This document shows positions 49,434 through 57,443 of a DNA stretch of 64,000 nt, one piece after another. Both the position numbers and the translations under genes were made by a program. Source of the DNA: Candidatus Enterococcus stercoripullorum (GTDB taxonomy: Bacteria; Bacillota; Bacilli; Lactobacillales; Enterococcaceae); NCBI GenBank assembly GCA_019120335.1, contig DWVH01000015.1, positions 20,482 through 84,481 on the forward strand, given 5' to 3'. The notes beneath the pieces are model-generated. The model searched no databases and had not been told where the DNA came from. It was given only the letters and a program-made list of their open reading frames with translations. Within the stretch, counting starts at the first letter, position 1; each line of letters opens with the position of its first letter.

Positions 49434-50084
49434 ATGACAAAAAGCAAACTTTATTATCAATTTGCCGGTAGCTGCTTTTTACTGCTATTTGCGGTTTTGA
49501 CTTACATCGCTAAATTTTACCCGACGACTCTGAAAGGATTTGACACGACGATAAGCCAAGCCATTCAAGCGCTACGTCCACAAGGTACTCCCTTTTTTAG
49601 CTGGGTTACCAAATTTGCCAATGTGATTACCATGGTCATCTTAACCATCGCCATTGTAGCCGTCTTAATCTATGGACAGCGCAAACTAGAAGCGCTTTGG
49701 CTAAGTGCTGGCATGATTGGTGTGGCTTTAGCTTTAACAAATATAGTGAAAGTGTTAGTCCATCGCCTGCGTCCAAGTGGTGAGCATCTAGTCCACGCGC
49801 CAGGCTATAGCTTTCCTAGTGGACATTCTTCTGGTAGTATGGTTTTATATGGGACACTGATTTTCTTCGTGCCACTTTTTATTCACAACAAGACCAGTCA
49901 ACGCATTTGCCAAGTCATCCTCGGCCTATTCATCTTACTTATCGGTTGTAGCCGCATCTATCTTGGCGTGCATTATCCAAGTGATGTGCTGGCTGGTTAT
50001 TCGCTAGGCTTAGGTTGGCTGCTGTTGACTTATCCCATTTATGCCGAAAAACACTTTGTCCAAGAATTTAACAAACGCACTTAA
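49434..50084 (+). CDS. PAP2-family membrane phosphatase
   Basis: A 216-residue protein with about six membrane spans and the three PAP2 motifs: KVLVHRLRPSGEH, PSGHSSGSM and SRIYLGVHYPSDVLAG, each with its catalytic Arg/His. Such proteins dephosphorylate undecaprenyl diphosphate or phosphatidylglycerol phosphate at the outer face of the membrane. Which substrate applies cannot be told. RBS AGAAAGGAAA. Confidence 0.9.
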   Translation: MTKSKLYYQFAGSCFLLLFAVLTYIAKFYPTTLKGFDTTISQAIQALRPQGTPFFSWVTKFANVITMVILTIAIVAVLIYGQRKLEALWLSAGMIGVALALTNIVKVLVHRLRPSGEHLVHAPGYSFPSGHSSGSMVLYGTLIFFVPLFIHNKTSQRICQVILGLFILLIGCSRIYLGVHYPSDVLAGYSLGLGWLLLTYPIYAEKHFVQEFNKRT

Positions 50085-50125
50085 TCCTTTTTTGGCTTAG
50101 AATCAGAATATAAGGAAGTTTTTAG

Positions 50126-51088
50126 ATGAAATTTTTATATGCAGAAGATCAAAATAAACGTTATCACTCATGGAATTATGCCTTAAGACAGCAATTCGGT
50201 GAGAAAATCTTCAAAGTCCCGATTGATGGTGGCTTTGATTGTCCAAACCGTGATGGTACTGTAGCTCATGGTGGCTGTACTTTTTGTAGCGTCTCTGGCT
50301 CAGGGGATATGATTGTTGCACCTGAAGATCCACTACCGATTCAATTTCAAAAAGAGATTGATATGATGCATCAAAAATGGCCTGGCGTTCATCAATATAT
50401 CGTCTATTTCCAAAACTTTACCAATACACACGCACCACTAGCCGTCATCAAAGAACGGTTCGAACAAGTTGTGAATTTACCTGGGGTGGGCGGCTTATCC
50501 ATTGGGACACGTCCGGACTGTCTACCTGATGATGTCGTGGAATACTTAGCTGAACTGAATGAACGACTTTATCTTTGGGTAGAATTAGGCCTACAAACCA
50601 CCTATGAACAAACCAGCGACTTAATCAATCGCGCCCATAGCTATCAAACGTATTTAGATGGTGTCGCCAAATTGCGCAAACACAATATCCGTGTCTGCAC
50701 CCACTTGATTAATGGTCTTCCTGGCGAAACGTATGAAATGATGATGGAAAATGTCAAACGAACGATTCTCGATTCCGATATTCAAGGGATTAAATTGCAC
50801 TTACTTCACTTGATGCGTAATACCCGTATGCTACGAGATTATCATGAAGGACGGTTGCGCTTATTAGGCTTTAAAGAATATGTTGATATTATTTGCGACC
50901 AATTAGAGCTGATTCCACAAGACATTATCATCCATCGCTTGACCGGGGATGCACCGTTTGATTCGCTTGTCGGTCCAATGTGGAGTCTGAAAAAATGGGA
51001 AGTCTTAAACGCCATCGATCAAGAAATGTTGCGTCGTGATTCTTATCAAGGCAAATTCGATATTCGTAAGCAGGTGAACATATGCTAA
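50126..51088 (+). CDS. Radical SAM protein, YtqA/YhcC family (tRNA wobble modification)
   Basis: A 320-residue TIGR01212-type radical SAM protein. The cluster-binding cysteines are in FDCPNRDGTVAHGGCTFCSVSG; GLQTTYEQTSDLINRAHSY and GEGIRLH-like KLHLLHLMRNTRM follow. In Bacillus the YtqA/YtqB pair (proposed names MnmL/MnmM) takes part in forming mnm5s2U at the wobble position of tRNA. Its end overlaps the ytqB-like gene by seven bases, supporting that assignment. Confidence 0.85.
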   Translation: MKFLYAEDQNKRYHSWNYALRQQFGEKIFKVPIDGGFDCPNRDGTVAHGGCTFCSVSGSGDMIVAPEDPLPIQFQKEIDMMHQKWPGVHQYIVYFQNFTNTHAPLAVIKERFEQVVNLPGVGGLSIGTRPDCLPDDVVEYLAELNERLYLWVELGLQTTYEQTSDLINRAHSYQTYLDGVAKLRKHNIRVCTHLINGLPGETYEMMMENVKRTILDSDIQGIKLHLLHLMRNTRMLRDYHEGRLRLLGFKEYVDIICDQLELIPQDIIIHRLTGDAPFDSLVGPMWSLKKWEVLNAIDQEMLRRDSYQGKFDIRKQVNIC

Positions 51089-51651
51089 AGACTGCCTTAC
51101 ATTTTAGCCATCAACTCTTAAGGGAATGCGTACAGCCTGGGGATATCGTAGTTGATGCAACGATGGGAAATGGCCATGATACCTTGTTTTTAGCCGAATT
51201 AGTCGGAGAAAAGGGCCAGGTTCACGCCTTTGATATTCAGCAACAAGCGCTCGAGCAAACCACCAAACGTTTAAGCGAGGCCAATCTAATCTTGCGTGTT
51301 GCTTGCCATCTAGTAGGTCATGAGCATGTACTGGACTATTTAGCTCCAGATGAACAAATACAGGCAGCTATTTTTAATCTCGGCTATCTACCTAACAGCG
51401 ATAAAACTTGTATTACCTTACCCGAAACAACCAAACAAGCTTTAGATGCGCTACTATCTCGCCTAAATCCTAAGGGACGCATCATCGTGGTCAGCTATTA
51501 TGGACATACAGGTGGCAAAGAGGAGTTACAAGCGGTGGATACTTACTGCCAACAACTCCCTCAGGAAAAATATAATGTACTAAAATACCAATTTATCAAT
51601 CAAAAAAATCAACCACCGATTCTATTTTGTATTGAAAAAAAACGACGCTAA
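51082..51651 (+). CDS. mnmM: Class I SAM methyltransferase, YtqB/MnmM family
   Basis: A 189-residue methyltransferase: VVDATMGNGHDTLFLAELVG is the SAM-binding loop, with HAFDIQQQAL and IFNLGYLPNSDK, typical of YtqB. Work on B. subtilis and S. aureus shows that this family methylates 5-aminomethyl-2-thiouridine in tRNA. Translationally coupled to the radical SAM gene. Its stop codon lies inside the terminator stem. Confidence 0.85.
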   Translation: MLKTALHFSHQLLRECVQPGDIVVDATMGNGHDTLFLAELVGEKGQVHAFDIQQQALEQTTKRLSEANLILRVACHLVGHEHVLDYLAPDEQIQAAIFNLGYLPNSDKTCITLPETTKQALDALLSRLNPKGRIIVVSYYGHTGGKEELQAVDTYCQQLPQEKYNVLKYQFINQKNQPPILFCIEKKRR

Positions 51652-51677
51652 AGTGATTTGTGCTTTAGCGTTTTTTT
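51646..51677 (+). terminator. Terminator after the ytqAB-like pair
   Basis: Perfect 8-bp stem CGCTAAAG/CTTTAGCG (51646-51653 and 51663-51670) followed by TTTTTTT; the stem includes the stop codon. Confidence 0.88.
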
Positions 51678-51689
51678 GGTACAATTATA

Positions 51690-51704
51690 TTGTAAACGTT
51701 TAAA
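51690..51704 (+). promoter_or_regulatory. cre-like operator upstream of the exported small protein gene
   Basis: TTGTAAACGTTTAAA matches the CcpA cre consensus at all but one defined position. It lies about 22 bases before the start codon and just after possible -10 sequences (TACAAT, TATATT), a place where binding would repress. Confidence 0.55.
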
Positions 51705-51726
51705 TTTAGGTAAGGAGCGAGCAAAT

Positions 51727-52188
51727 ATGAAAAAGAATTTATCCATTGTTCTTTTAGTGATGGTTGTTGCGGGGCTTAGTTTTTTGATAGGACGTTTCAG
51801 CCAGACTAGTCATTTGGACGTGTATCAAGTCAATTTCCAAGATTTAGAAGATGTCGATATTAAAGGTTTAGAACTGGTTAGTAATCAAAAGCAAGTCGTA
51901 GTCACGAAACTACCGCAAATAGACAATCTCATTGATGAAAAAGTGAAAAATATTGCTATCGTTATTACCGCAAAAAATCAAGAAATAGCAAGTGTATCTC
52001 GCAGTATCGAATGGCAGAATGGACAAGTCAAAGGATTAACAGACGCAGACCTTAATGTAGCGATTCCTAAAAAGATTAAGATTACGCCTAAAGATACGCT
52101 AACAGCTAAAGTCACGCTCCACTATCAAGAAGGATTGCCTAAGAGACAAACATGCAAAGTAAAACTACAACAATTTTTGCAAAAATAA
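51727..52188 (+). CDS. Exported or membrane-anchored protein of unknown function
   Basis: A 153-residue protein with a short basic start and one hydrophobic segment (residues 5-23, LSIVLLVMVVAGLSFLIG) that would act as a membrane anchor or signal peptide; no lipobox. The rest is a charged, beta-rich outer domain. I do not recognise the family. The start at 51727 follows AAGGAGCG; upstream in-frame codons run into the terminator. Confidence 0.7.
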   Translation: MKKNLSIVLLVMVVAGLSFLIGRFSQTSHLDVYQVNFQDLEDVDIKGLELVSNQKQVVVTKLPQIDNLIDEKVKNIAIVITAKNQEIASVSRSIEWQNGQVKGLTDADLNVAIPKKIKITPKDTLTAKVTLHYQEGLPKRQTCKVKLQQFLQK

Positions 52189-52192
52189 ACCT

Positions 52193-52238
52193 AAAGCGTA
52201 CCTACCTCGTAACCAATGAAGTAGATACGCTTTTTTCT
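52193..52238. terminator. Bidirectional terminator between the exported protein and esterase genes
   Basis: Stem AAGCGTA-CCTAC / GTAG-ATACGCTT (52194-52205 and 52221-52232) followed by TTTTTTC; convergent genes on both sides. Confidence 0.8.
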
Positions 52239-53032
52239 TAGTTTGCTTGTTGCATGATTTCTTGCATCCAATTTAATACCGTTTGAATCCAAGTATCCCA
52301 AAATTGCCATTCGTGTGCTCCTGGCCCGGTTTTAAAAGTCACGTCAAAGTCATTTTTTTGCATGAGATCCACAACAATTTGACTCGATAACAAGAGCTCA
52401 TCTTCCGTTCCACAACAGATGAAAAACTTGCTCTTTTGTTCCTTTTGATAGTGGGTAATTTGATAAGTAAAGTCGTTTTCTGAAGTCCGCCAAGTTTCTT
52501 CTGGGCCAAAAATTCCCCGCCAATAGCTAGCATCGCGCGCTTTAAATAGTTCTTCTTTCGCTTCTACCAAGGTAAGCATTCCTGACATTGCCGCAATTCC
52601 AGCAAATTTTTCTGGACAAAGTAAGCCCAGTTTTAACGCACCAAAACCACCCATGGAAAGTCCGGCTGCAAAAGTCTTTTCTCGTTTAGTCGTTAATTGT
52701 GGGAATAACTCATGACAAAGCAGTGGTAATTCCTCAGAGATAAAAGTCCAATATTTCATGTCATATTGCGTATCCGTATACCACGCTAGGTCCGTTGACG
52801 GCATAATCACCGCAATCCCTAAGTCTTTTACATAACGCTCAATCGAAGTACGTCGGTGCCAAACGCTATGATTTCCGCCCATTCCATGTAATAAATATAA
52901 AACTGGAACATCTTTTGTAGCTCCTACACTGTTTGAGCCAAACTTCTTATGGGTCTGTTGTGGTAAAATAACATCAACCATCACTTCCATCCCCAAAGTA
53001 TCAGAATATATATTTGCTTGTAAAAAAGCCAT
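52238..53032 (-). CDS. Esterase of the EstA/esterase D type
   Basis: A 264-residue alpha/beta hydrolase: YLLHGMGGNHSVW (oxyanion region), AAGLSMGGFGALKLG with the nucleophilic serine, CGTEDELL with the acid and GPGAHEWQFWDTW with the histidine. It resembles the tributyrin esterase EstA of lactococci and streptococci, acting on short acyl esters. No signal peptide. The start at 53032 follows GAGGGTG. Confidence 0.88.
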   Translation of the reverse strand: MAFLQANIYSDTLGMEVMVDVILPQQTHKKFGSNSVGATKDVPVLYLLHGMGGNHSVWHRRTSIERYVKDLGIAVIMPSTDLAWYTDTQYDMKYWTFISEELPLLCHELFPQLTTKREKTFAAGLSMGGFGALKLGLLCPEKFAGIAAMSGMLTLVEAKEELFKARDASYWRGIFGPEETWRTSENDFTYQITHYQKEQKSKFFICCGTEDELLLSSQIVVDLMQKNDFDVTFKTGPGAHEWQFWDTWIQTVLNWMQEIMQQAN

Positions 53033-53306
53033 TTTATGCACCCTCTCATTTCTTACCATCTTTCGTTTACATTGTACTAGATTTTTCGAAAAATACCACT
53101 GTTTTATTTTATAATACGAAAGTTTTTTTATTTTAATTTTAGTACATGATTATTTTAAAGCGTTATCTTTGCTTAATTATGATAAAAATGATATGATTTA
53201 TATAACAATTTTATTATTTTATCGTTTTTTATATTAAATTTCACCTAAGATTTTGAATGATAAAATAATATTTTATTGAATAACTTTAATTTTCGAGGTG
53301 ATGTAT

Positions 53307-54785
53307 TTGCAGGTTTTACAAGCAAAATTTAAGGAAGTCTTTTTCTCCATACTCCCGATTACCCTCATTGTCATTTTGCTACATTTGACGATTAGTCCCG
53401 TACCTGGTGCAGTTTTATGGCGCTTTTTAATCGGTGAAATGTTTGTGGTGATTGGCTTAACCCTATTTTTAATCGGGGTAGACTTAGCGATTCATCCATT
53501 GGGCGACTTAACTGGGACTTTTCTCGCTAAGACCAACAAATTATGGACCGTACTACTCGGCGGCATTATCGTTGGTTTTTTCATCTGCGCGGCGGAACCA
53601 GACTTAATTGTTTTAGCCAACCAAATTGAACAAGTCACGCAAAAAATGATGGCTAGTACCACCTTACTCATGAGCGTTTCACTGGGACTTGCGGTGATGT
53701 TAGCCATTGGTTTCTTGCGGATTTTCTATAATTTTCCGCTTTATAAATTACTACTTGGTATCTATGGATTGATACTCCTACTAAGTATTCCAACCAATCC
53801 AGCCTTTTTAGCGATGGCCTTTGATGCTTCAGGCTCAACTACGGGGGTTTTGGCGGTTCCTTTTATCTTGGCACTATCTGTCGGGATTTCTAAACTGAAG
53901 AAAGATAGTAAAGCATCCGAGAAAGATAGCTTTGGACTAGTGGCGATTGCTTCTAGCGGGGCGATTATAGCTGTTTTACTTCTACACTTACTCAGTCCCA
54001 AAAATGCGCTCGCTACACCAGCGTTTGAACTCGCCAGTGATAATCAAGCCATCTGGTCGCATTTTGCTCATTTACTTTTCCACAGTATCAAAGAAGGGAC
54101 GATTTCCGTTCTCCCATTATTTCTGATTTTTGTCGTCTTGCAGCTCTTTAGTTTTAAATTAAGAAAAAGAGAAGCATATCGGATGTTTATTGGCTTTGGC
54201 TATGTGCATATTGGGTTAATCATCTTTTTACTTGGCGTCAGTGGTGGGCTAATGGATATTGGCGGACTCATCGGCCATCAACTTGCAAGTTTCGAGGGTA
54301 AAACTTGGATTCTAGGGGTTGGTCTCATTCTAGGGGTCGCAACTATTCTTTCTGAACCTGCTGTTTATGTATTAACCGATCAAATTGAAGACGTCACAAG
54401 TGGTTATATCCAGAAAAAAGCCATACTAGCCTTTCTTGCAGTCGGTGTGGGGCTGGCCGTCTTTCTTTCTGTCTTACGGGTACTCGTGCCACAAATCCAG
54501 CTATGGCATTATCTATTACCAGGGTATCTTTTGGCTTTGGGATTAATGTTTTTCACCCCTAAAATGTTTATCGGGATGGCTTTTGACGCGGGTGGAGTAG
54601 CTACTGGACCAATGACTGCTACGTTTATCCTCGCCTTTATCCAAGGAGCTGCTGATAAAATTGAAAGTGCCAATCTGATTATCGATGGTTTCGGAATGAT
54701 AGCACTGGTTGCATTAATGCCAATTATTATGTTAGAGTTGTTAGGTGTCTTATTTAAATTGAAAAATAAACGGGAGGGAATCTGA
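53307..54785 (+). CDS. DUF1538 membrane protein (internally duplicated)
   Basis: A protein of about 493 residues with some 12-14 membrane spans, recognised as DUF1538. Two halves repeat each other: AAEPDLIVLANQIEQVT against LSEPAVYVLTDQIEDVT, and MAFDASGSTTGVLAVPFILAL against MAFDAGGVATGPMTATFILAF. The twofold design and conserved E-P and D-x-G motifs inside the membrane suggest a transporter or channel, but substrate is unknown. Start is uncertain: TTG 53307 is best spaced to GAGGTG (53295-53300); ATG 53301 is possible. It overlaps the PII-like gene by one base (TGATG). Confidence 0.8.
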   Translation: MQVLQAKFKEVFFSILPITLIVILLHLTISPVPGAVLWRFLIGEMFVVIGLTLFLIGVDLAIHPLGDLTGTFLAKTNKLWTVLLGGIIVGFFICAAEPDLIVLANQIEQVTQKMMASTTLLMSVSLGLAVMLAIGFLRIFYNFPLYKLLLGIYGLILLLSIPTNPAFLAMAFDASGSTTGVLAVPFILALSVGISKLKKDSKASEKDSFGLVAIASSGAIIAVLLLHLLSPKNALATPAFELASDNQAIWSHFAHLLFHSIKEGTISVLPLFLIFVVLQLFSFKLRKREAYRMFIGFGYVHIGLIIFLLGVSGGLMDIGGLIGHQLASFEGKTWILGVGLILGVATILSEPAVYVLTDQIEDVTSGYIQKKAILAFLAVGVGLAVFLSVLRVLVPQIQLWHYLLPGYLLALGLMFFTPKMFIGMAFDAGGVATGPMTATFILAFIQGAADKIESANLIIDGFGMIALVALMPIIMLELLGVLFKLKNKREGI

Positions 54786-55423
54786 TGCAAGAGATTTATT
54801 TTATTGTCAATTGTGGTCTAGGTAGTAAATTACTCAAAAAAGCGAAAAAACTAGGCATGCGTGGGGGCACTATATTGCGTGCACATGGTACGATTGAAAA
54901 TTCTCTCTTACATTTATTTGCCCTTGATGATCAACGAAAAGAAATTGTGATGATGGCTGGTCCGAGCCCCCTTTGCCGTGAAGTCATGCAAAAATTGGCC
55001 CAAGTCTTTCATTTTGAAAAACCGAATCATGGAATTGCCTTCTCACTACCACTGTTCAAAGTTTGCGGTGTGAGTTGTTATCCTGACCAAGAATATCCTA
55101 AAGAAAGTGAGCAAAGTGCTATGTACCAATCTATTTTGACTATTGTAAATCGTGGAAAAGCCGAAGATGTGATTACAGCAGCCAATCATGCAGGAGCAAA
55201 AGGTGGAACCATTGTCCATGGACGGGGTGCTGGCATTCATGAAACAAGTAAATTATTTGCGATGGATATCGAACCTGAAAAAGAAGTGGTCTTAATTTTA
55301 GCCAAGGTCAATCAAGCAAAAGACATCATCCAAGCCATTCGCAACGAGCTTGAAATCGACAAACCCGGCAATGGGATTATCCTCGTACAAGAAGTCCTAG
55401 AAACGTATGGGGTATATGAATAA
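54785..55423 (+). CDS. Tandem PII-like regulatory protein, partner of DUF1538
   Basis: A 212-residue protein made of two PII-like ferredoxin-fold domains (about 1-100 and 112-212). The halves align: LGMRGGTILRAHGT against AGAKGGTIVHGRGAG, and FHFEKPNHGIAF against LEIDKPGNGIIL. Typical PII proteins are single-domain trimers that bind ATP/ADP and gate a partner transporter; this one would reach the same fold count with fewer subunits. It lacks the GlnB tyrosine T-loop signature. Coupling to the DUF1538 gene suggests it senses and controls it. Confidence 0.8.
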   Translation: MQEIYFIVNCGLGSKLLKKAKKLGMRGGTILRAHGTIENSLLHLFALDDQRKEIVMMAGPSPLCREVMQKLAQVFHFEKPNHGIAFSLPLFKVCGVSCYPDQEYPKESEQSAMYQSILTIVNRGKAEDVITAANHAGAKGGTIVHGRGAGIHETSKLFAMDIEPEKEVVLILAKVNQAKDIIQAIRNELEIDKPGNGIILVQEVLETYGVYE

Positions 55424-55430
55424 ATATTTA

Positions 55431-55461
55431 GGGTCATCTTATTTTGTGAGATGGCTCTTTA
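55431..55461 (+). terminator. Terminator after the PII-like gene
   Basis: Stem GGGTCATCT/AGATGGCTC (two wobble pairs) with loop TATTTTGTG and TTTATA. Confidence 0.6.
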
Positions 55462-55676
55462 TAGTGCGGTAGTCTATCACGGTGGTGCACTTCCTTTCAT
55501 CGATGGTCTTGATTTAAAGCAACTCGTTCACACCAAGGCACCAGATGTAGCAGTAAGCGCCGAAAATGATGGTAAAGCTGGGGCCTTAGGTGAATATTGG
55601 CAAGGCAGTCTGCAAGGTCATCCGAATAGCGCAATTATCACTTTGGGGCTAATGGCTTTAGCGGCTTGCGTTCAAT
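55451..55676 (+). pseudogene. ROK-family sugar kinase remnant
   Basis: The frame reads PFIDGLDLKQL...APDVAVSAENDGKAGALGEYWQGSLQG.PNSAIITLG, the middle part of a ROK kinase such as glucokinase or N-acetylmannosamine kinase. The usual ENDA, GTG(I/V)G and zinc-binding CxxGxxGC motifs are altered or gone, and both ends are missing. It begins inside a terminator and has no RBS, so it is a decayed fragment of about 75 codons. Confidence 0.75.
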
Positions 55677-55761
55677 GAATCGGGCATTGGAAAGCAGATA
55701 CTCGTTATCAGCTAGTCAAATACGGAAAAACAATCAGAAATAGGTATCGACCTAACCATGC

Positions 55762-55808
55762 AAAAATCTACATTACTCGTCAAAAAGGCGAATAATGTAG
55801 ATTTTTTT
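55762..55808. terminator. Bidirectional terminator
   Basis: Long stem AAAATCTACATTA/TAATGTAGATTTT (about 55762-55775 and 55792-55805), followed by T runs on both strands. It ends the DUF234 ATPase gene on the minus strand. Confidence 0.85.
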
Positions 55809-55816
55809 GTATATTT

Positions 55817-57235
55817 TTATGCTTTCTCTTGCCTAAAATCATTGACCATTTGTTGAAATGTGATTAGTTGAATATCATGTTCTTGCGCAAATTTTTTTGC
55901 CTCATCGCTATAATCCGTCTTAGAAAACGCAAAATACGCTTTATTCTGCCAACTAAACAAATCTTCGCCTCTTTGTAGCAAAACTTGTAAAACAGCTAAA
56001 TCAATGTTTGTATTTTTCCATTTACATTCACCTAAAAGGATATTTTCTTCTGATATATCAAAACCACAAACATCCATTTCTTCTTGTCGTTTTGTCTTTT
56101 TATTTGTTCCCCACCAAGAGCCAAGTTTACCATAAACGATAGGAATATTTCCTTGTTTCATTTGATACGTTACCCATTCTCTTGAAATATCTTCAAAAAC
56201 ACTAGCGAGGAAATTAGGCAAGTATTGGAGAATATATTTCAATAATTCATTGGGATGACCCAGCTCGATATAACTCATATTTTTGGCGATAAAACGATAC
56301 CAAAAACGAAACAAGCCGTCCTTTATGATATAAATTCCTAATTTCTTGCTCATTTCTCCTACTGGCATTTTTTTCTCAACAATACCGAGTTCAATCAATA
56401 TCTCTATTTGTTTCGCTGCTAAAGAGGTTGAAATACCGGATTTAGTGGCTATTTCATTTTGTTTGGACGCACCACCGGCAATCGCTGTTAATATCGCACT
56501 ATAAGAAGCTGGGTTACGCAATTCCTGTTGCAATAAATTATAGGGTTCCTCAAATATAGCCGAGTTCTTATTTAAAAAGGTATTTAAAAGATTTTCCGCA
56601 ACACTTCTAGTAGCGTCCATATAACTCAAATAGAGTGGAATCCCTCCCGTAATCGCATAGTAAACCAGTGCCTCTTCACCCGTTACTGTCGGAAAGAAGG
56701 TCAACGTTTCCTGAAAGGTAAATGGTAAAACCTTGATTTGTGAAGTTTTCCGTCCATACAAAGGACTCTCATAACCGAGTACCTGATGTTCCATAAACGA
56801 CATGGAAGAACCTGCCAAAATAAGATGCAGACCTGTATTTTCTTGCCAAATATGATCGATATAATATTGCAGGATAGATGAAATTTCAGAAAAACTCTTC
56901 GCTAGATACGGAAACTCATCAATCACTAATACCAGCGGCTTTTCTTTAGCTAATGAAGAAATATTATCAAAAAGGGAGCGAAAGTCGGCAAAACTATAAG
57001 CAGCATCAATGCCCTTGCCTTCAAAAAGACCGATGGCTCGACTAAAATTCTCCAGATTATCCTTTTCGCTGGAAATGGTTGCCTGGAAATAGATAGCAGA
57101 CTTATCCTTGATGAATTCTCTGATTAAGGTTGTCTTTCCCACTCGGCGCCGTCCATATATAACCGAAAAAGAAAAGCCAGCTTTATCAAACTCTTGTTGC
57201 AACACAGCCAATTCTGATTTTCTTCCTAAAAACAC
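55817..57235 (-). CDS. AAA-type ATPase with C-terminal DUF234 nuclease-like domain
   Basis: A protein of about 472 residues. The N-terminal STAND/AAA ATPase has Walker A YGRRRVGKTTLIREF and Walker B LVLVIDEFPYL; a winged-helix segment (KQNEIATKSGISTSLAAKQIEILIELGIVEKK) follows, then the DUF234 domain with a restriction-endonuclease-like core (DVCGFDISEENILLGECKWKN: D...E-x-K). The family occurs as stand-alone genes in bacteria and archaea, function poorly known. GTG at 57235 is preferred: ATG 57241 lies two bases from the GGAG box, and homologues begin (M)FxGR. Confidence 0.85.
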   Translation of the reverse strand: MFLGRKSELAVLQQEFDKAGFSFSVIYGRRRVGKTTLIREFIKDKSAIYFQATISSEKDNLENFSRAIGLFEGKGIDAAYSFADFRSLFDNISSLAKEKPLVLVIDEFPYLAKSFSEISSILQYYIDHIWQENTGLHLILAGSSMSFMEHQVLGYESPLYGRKTSQIKVLPFTFQETLTFFPTVTGEEALVYYAITGGIPLYLSYMDATRSVAENLLNTFLNKNSAIFEEPYNLLQQELRNPASYSAILTAIAGGASKQNEIATKSGISTSLAAKQIEILIELGIVEKKMPVGEMSKKLGIYIIKDGLFRFWYRFIAKNMSYIELGHPNELLKYILQYLPNFLASVFEDISREWVTYQMKQGNIPIVYGKLGSWWGTNKKTKRQEEMDVCGFDISEENILLGECKWKNTNIDLAVLQVLLQRGEDLFSWQNKAYFAFSKTDYSDEAKKFAQEHDIQLITFQQMVNDFRQEKA

Positions 57236-57248
57236 AAGCATCTCTCCT

Positions 57249-57347
57249 TTACTGAATCATACTTCACTAACTTATCATTCAGTATAATCTTGTTTGCTAT
57301 AAAAATCAACTTTACTGAATCATACTTCACTAACTTATGATTCAGTA
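57249..57347 (-). promoter_or_regulatory. Promoter of the DUF234 ATPase bracketed by two 36-bp repeated dyads
   Basis: Two nearly identical 36-bp repeats lie at 57249-57284 and 57312-57347 (one base differs), 63 bp apart. Each is a dyad ACTGAATCAT-N13-ATGATTCAGT (perfect in the distal copy). Between them on the minus strand sit -35 TTGATT (complement of 57304-57309) and -10 TATACT (complement of 57281-57286) at 17-base spacing; the -10 overlaps the proximal dyad. The RBS AAAGGAG touches the repeat. Strong sign of autoregulation by looping, or of a DNA target of the ATPase. Confidence 0.8.
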
Positions 57348-57376
57348 ACTCCACAATTATCCTCATTTTTACAACA

Positions 57377-57425
57377 CAAAAAGACACCCCTCACTCTTTT
57401 AGATAAGAGAGTGAAGTAGGTGTCT
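57377..57425 (-). terminator. Terminator of metK
   Basis: Minus-strand hairpin AGACACC..CTCACTCT / AGAGTGAG..GGTGTCT (57381-57425) followed by TTTTTG. Confidence 0.88.
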
Positions 57426-57443
57426 GAATCATCACGTATTGAA

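Noticed and set aside
55451..55678. Functional small gene
   Set aside because: It is the middle of a ROK kinase with missing ends and motifs, begins in a terminator and has no RBS.
57235..57241. ATG 57241 as start of the DUF234 ATPase
   Set aside because: The GGAG box is only two bases away; GTG 57235 has eight-base spacing and gives the family N-terminus. The choice is likely but not proven.
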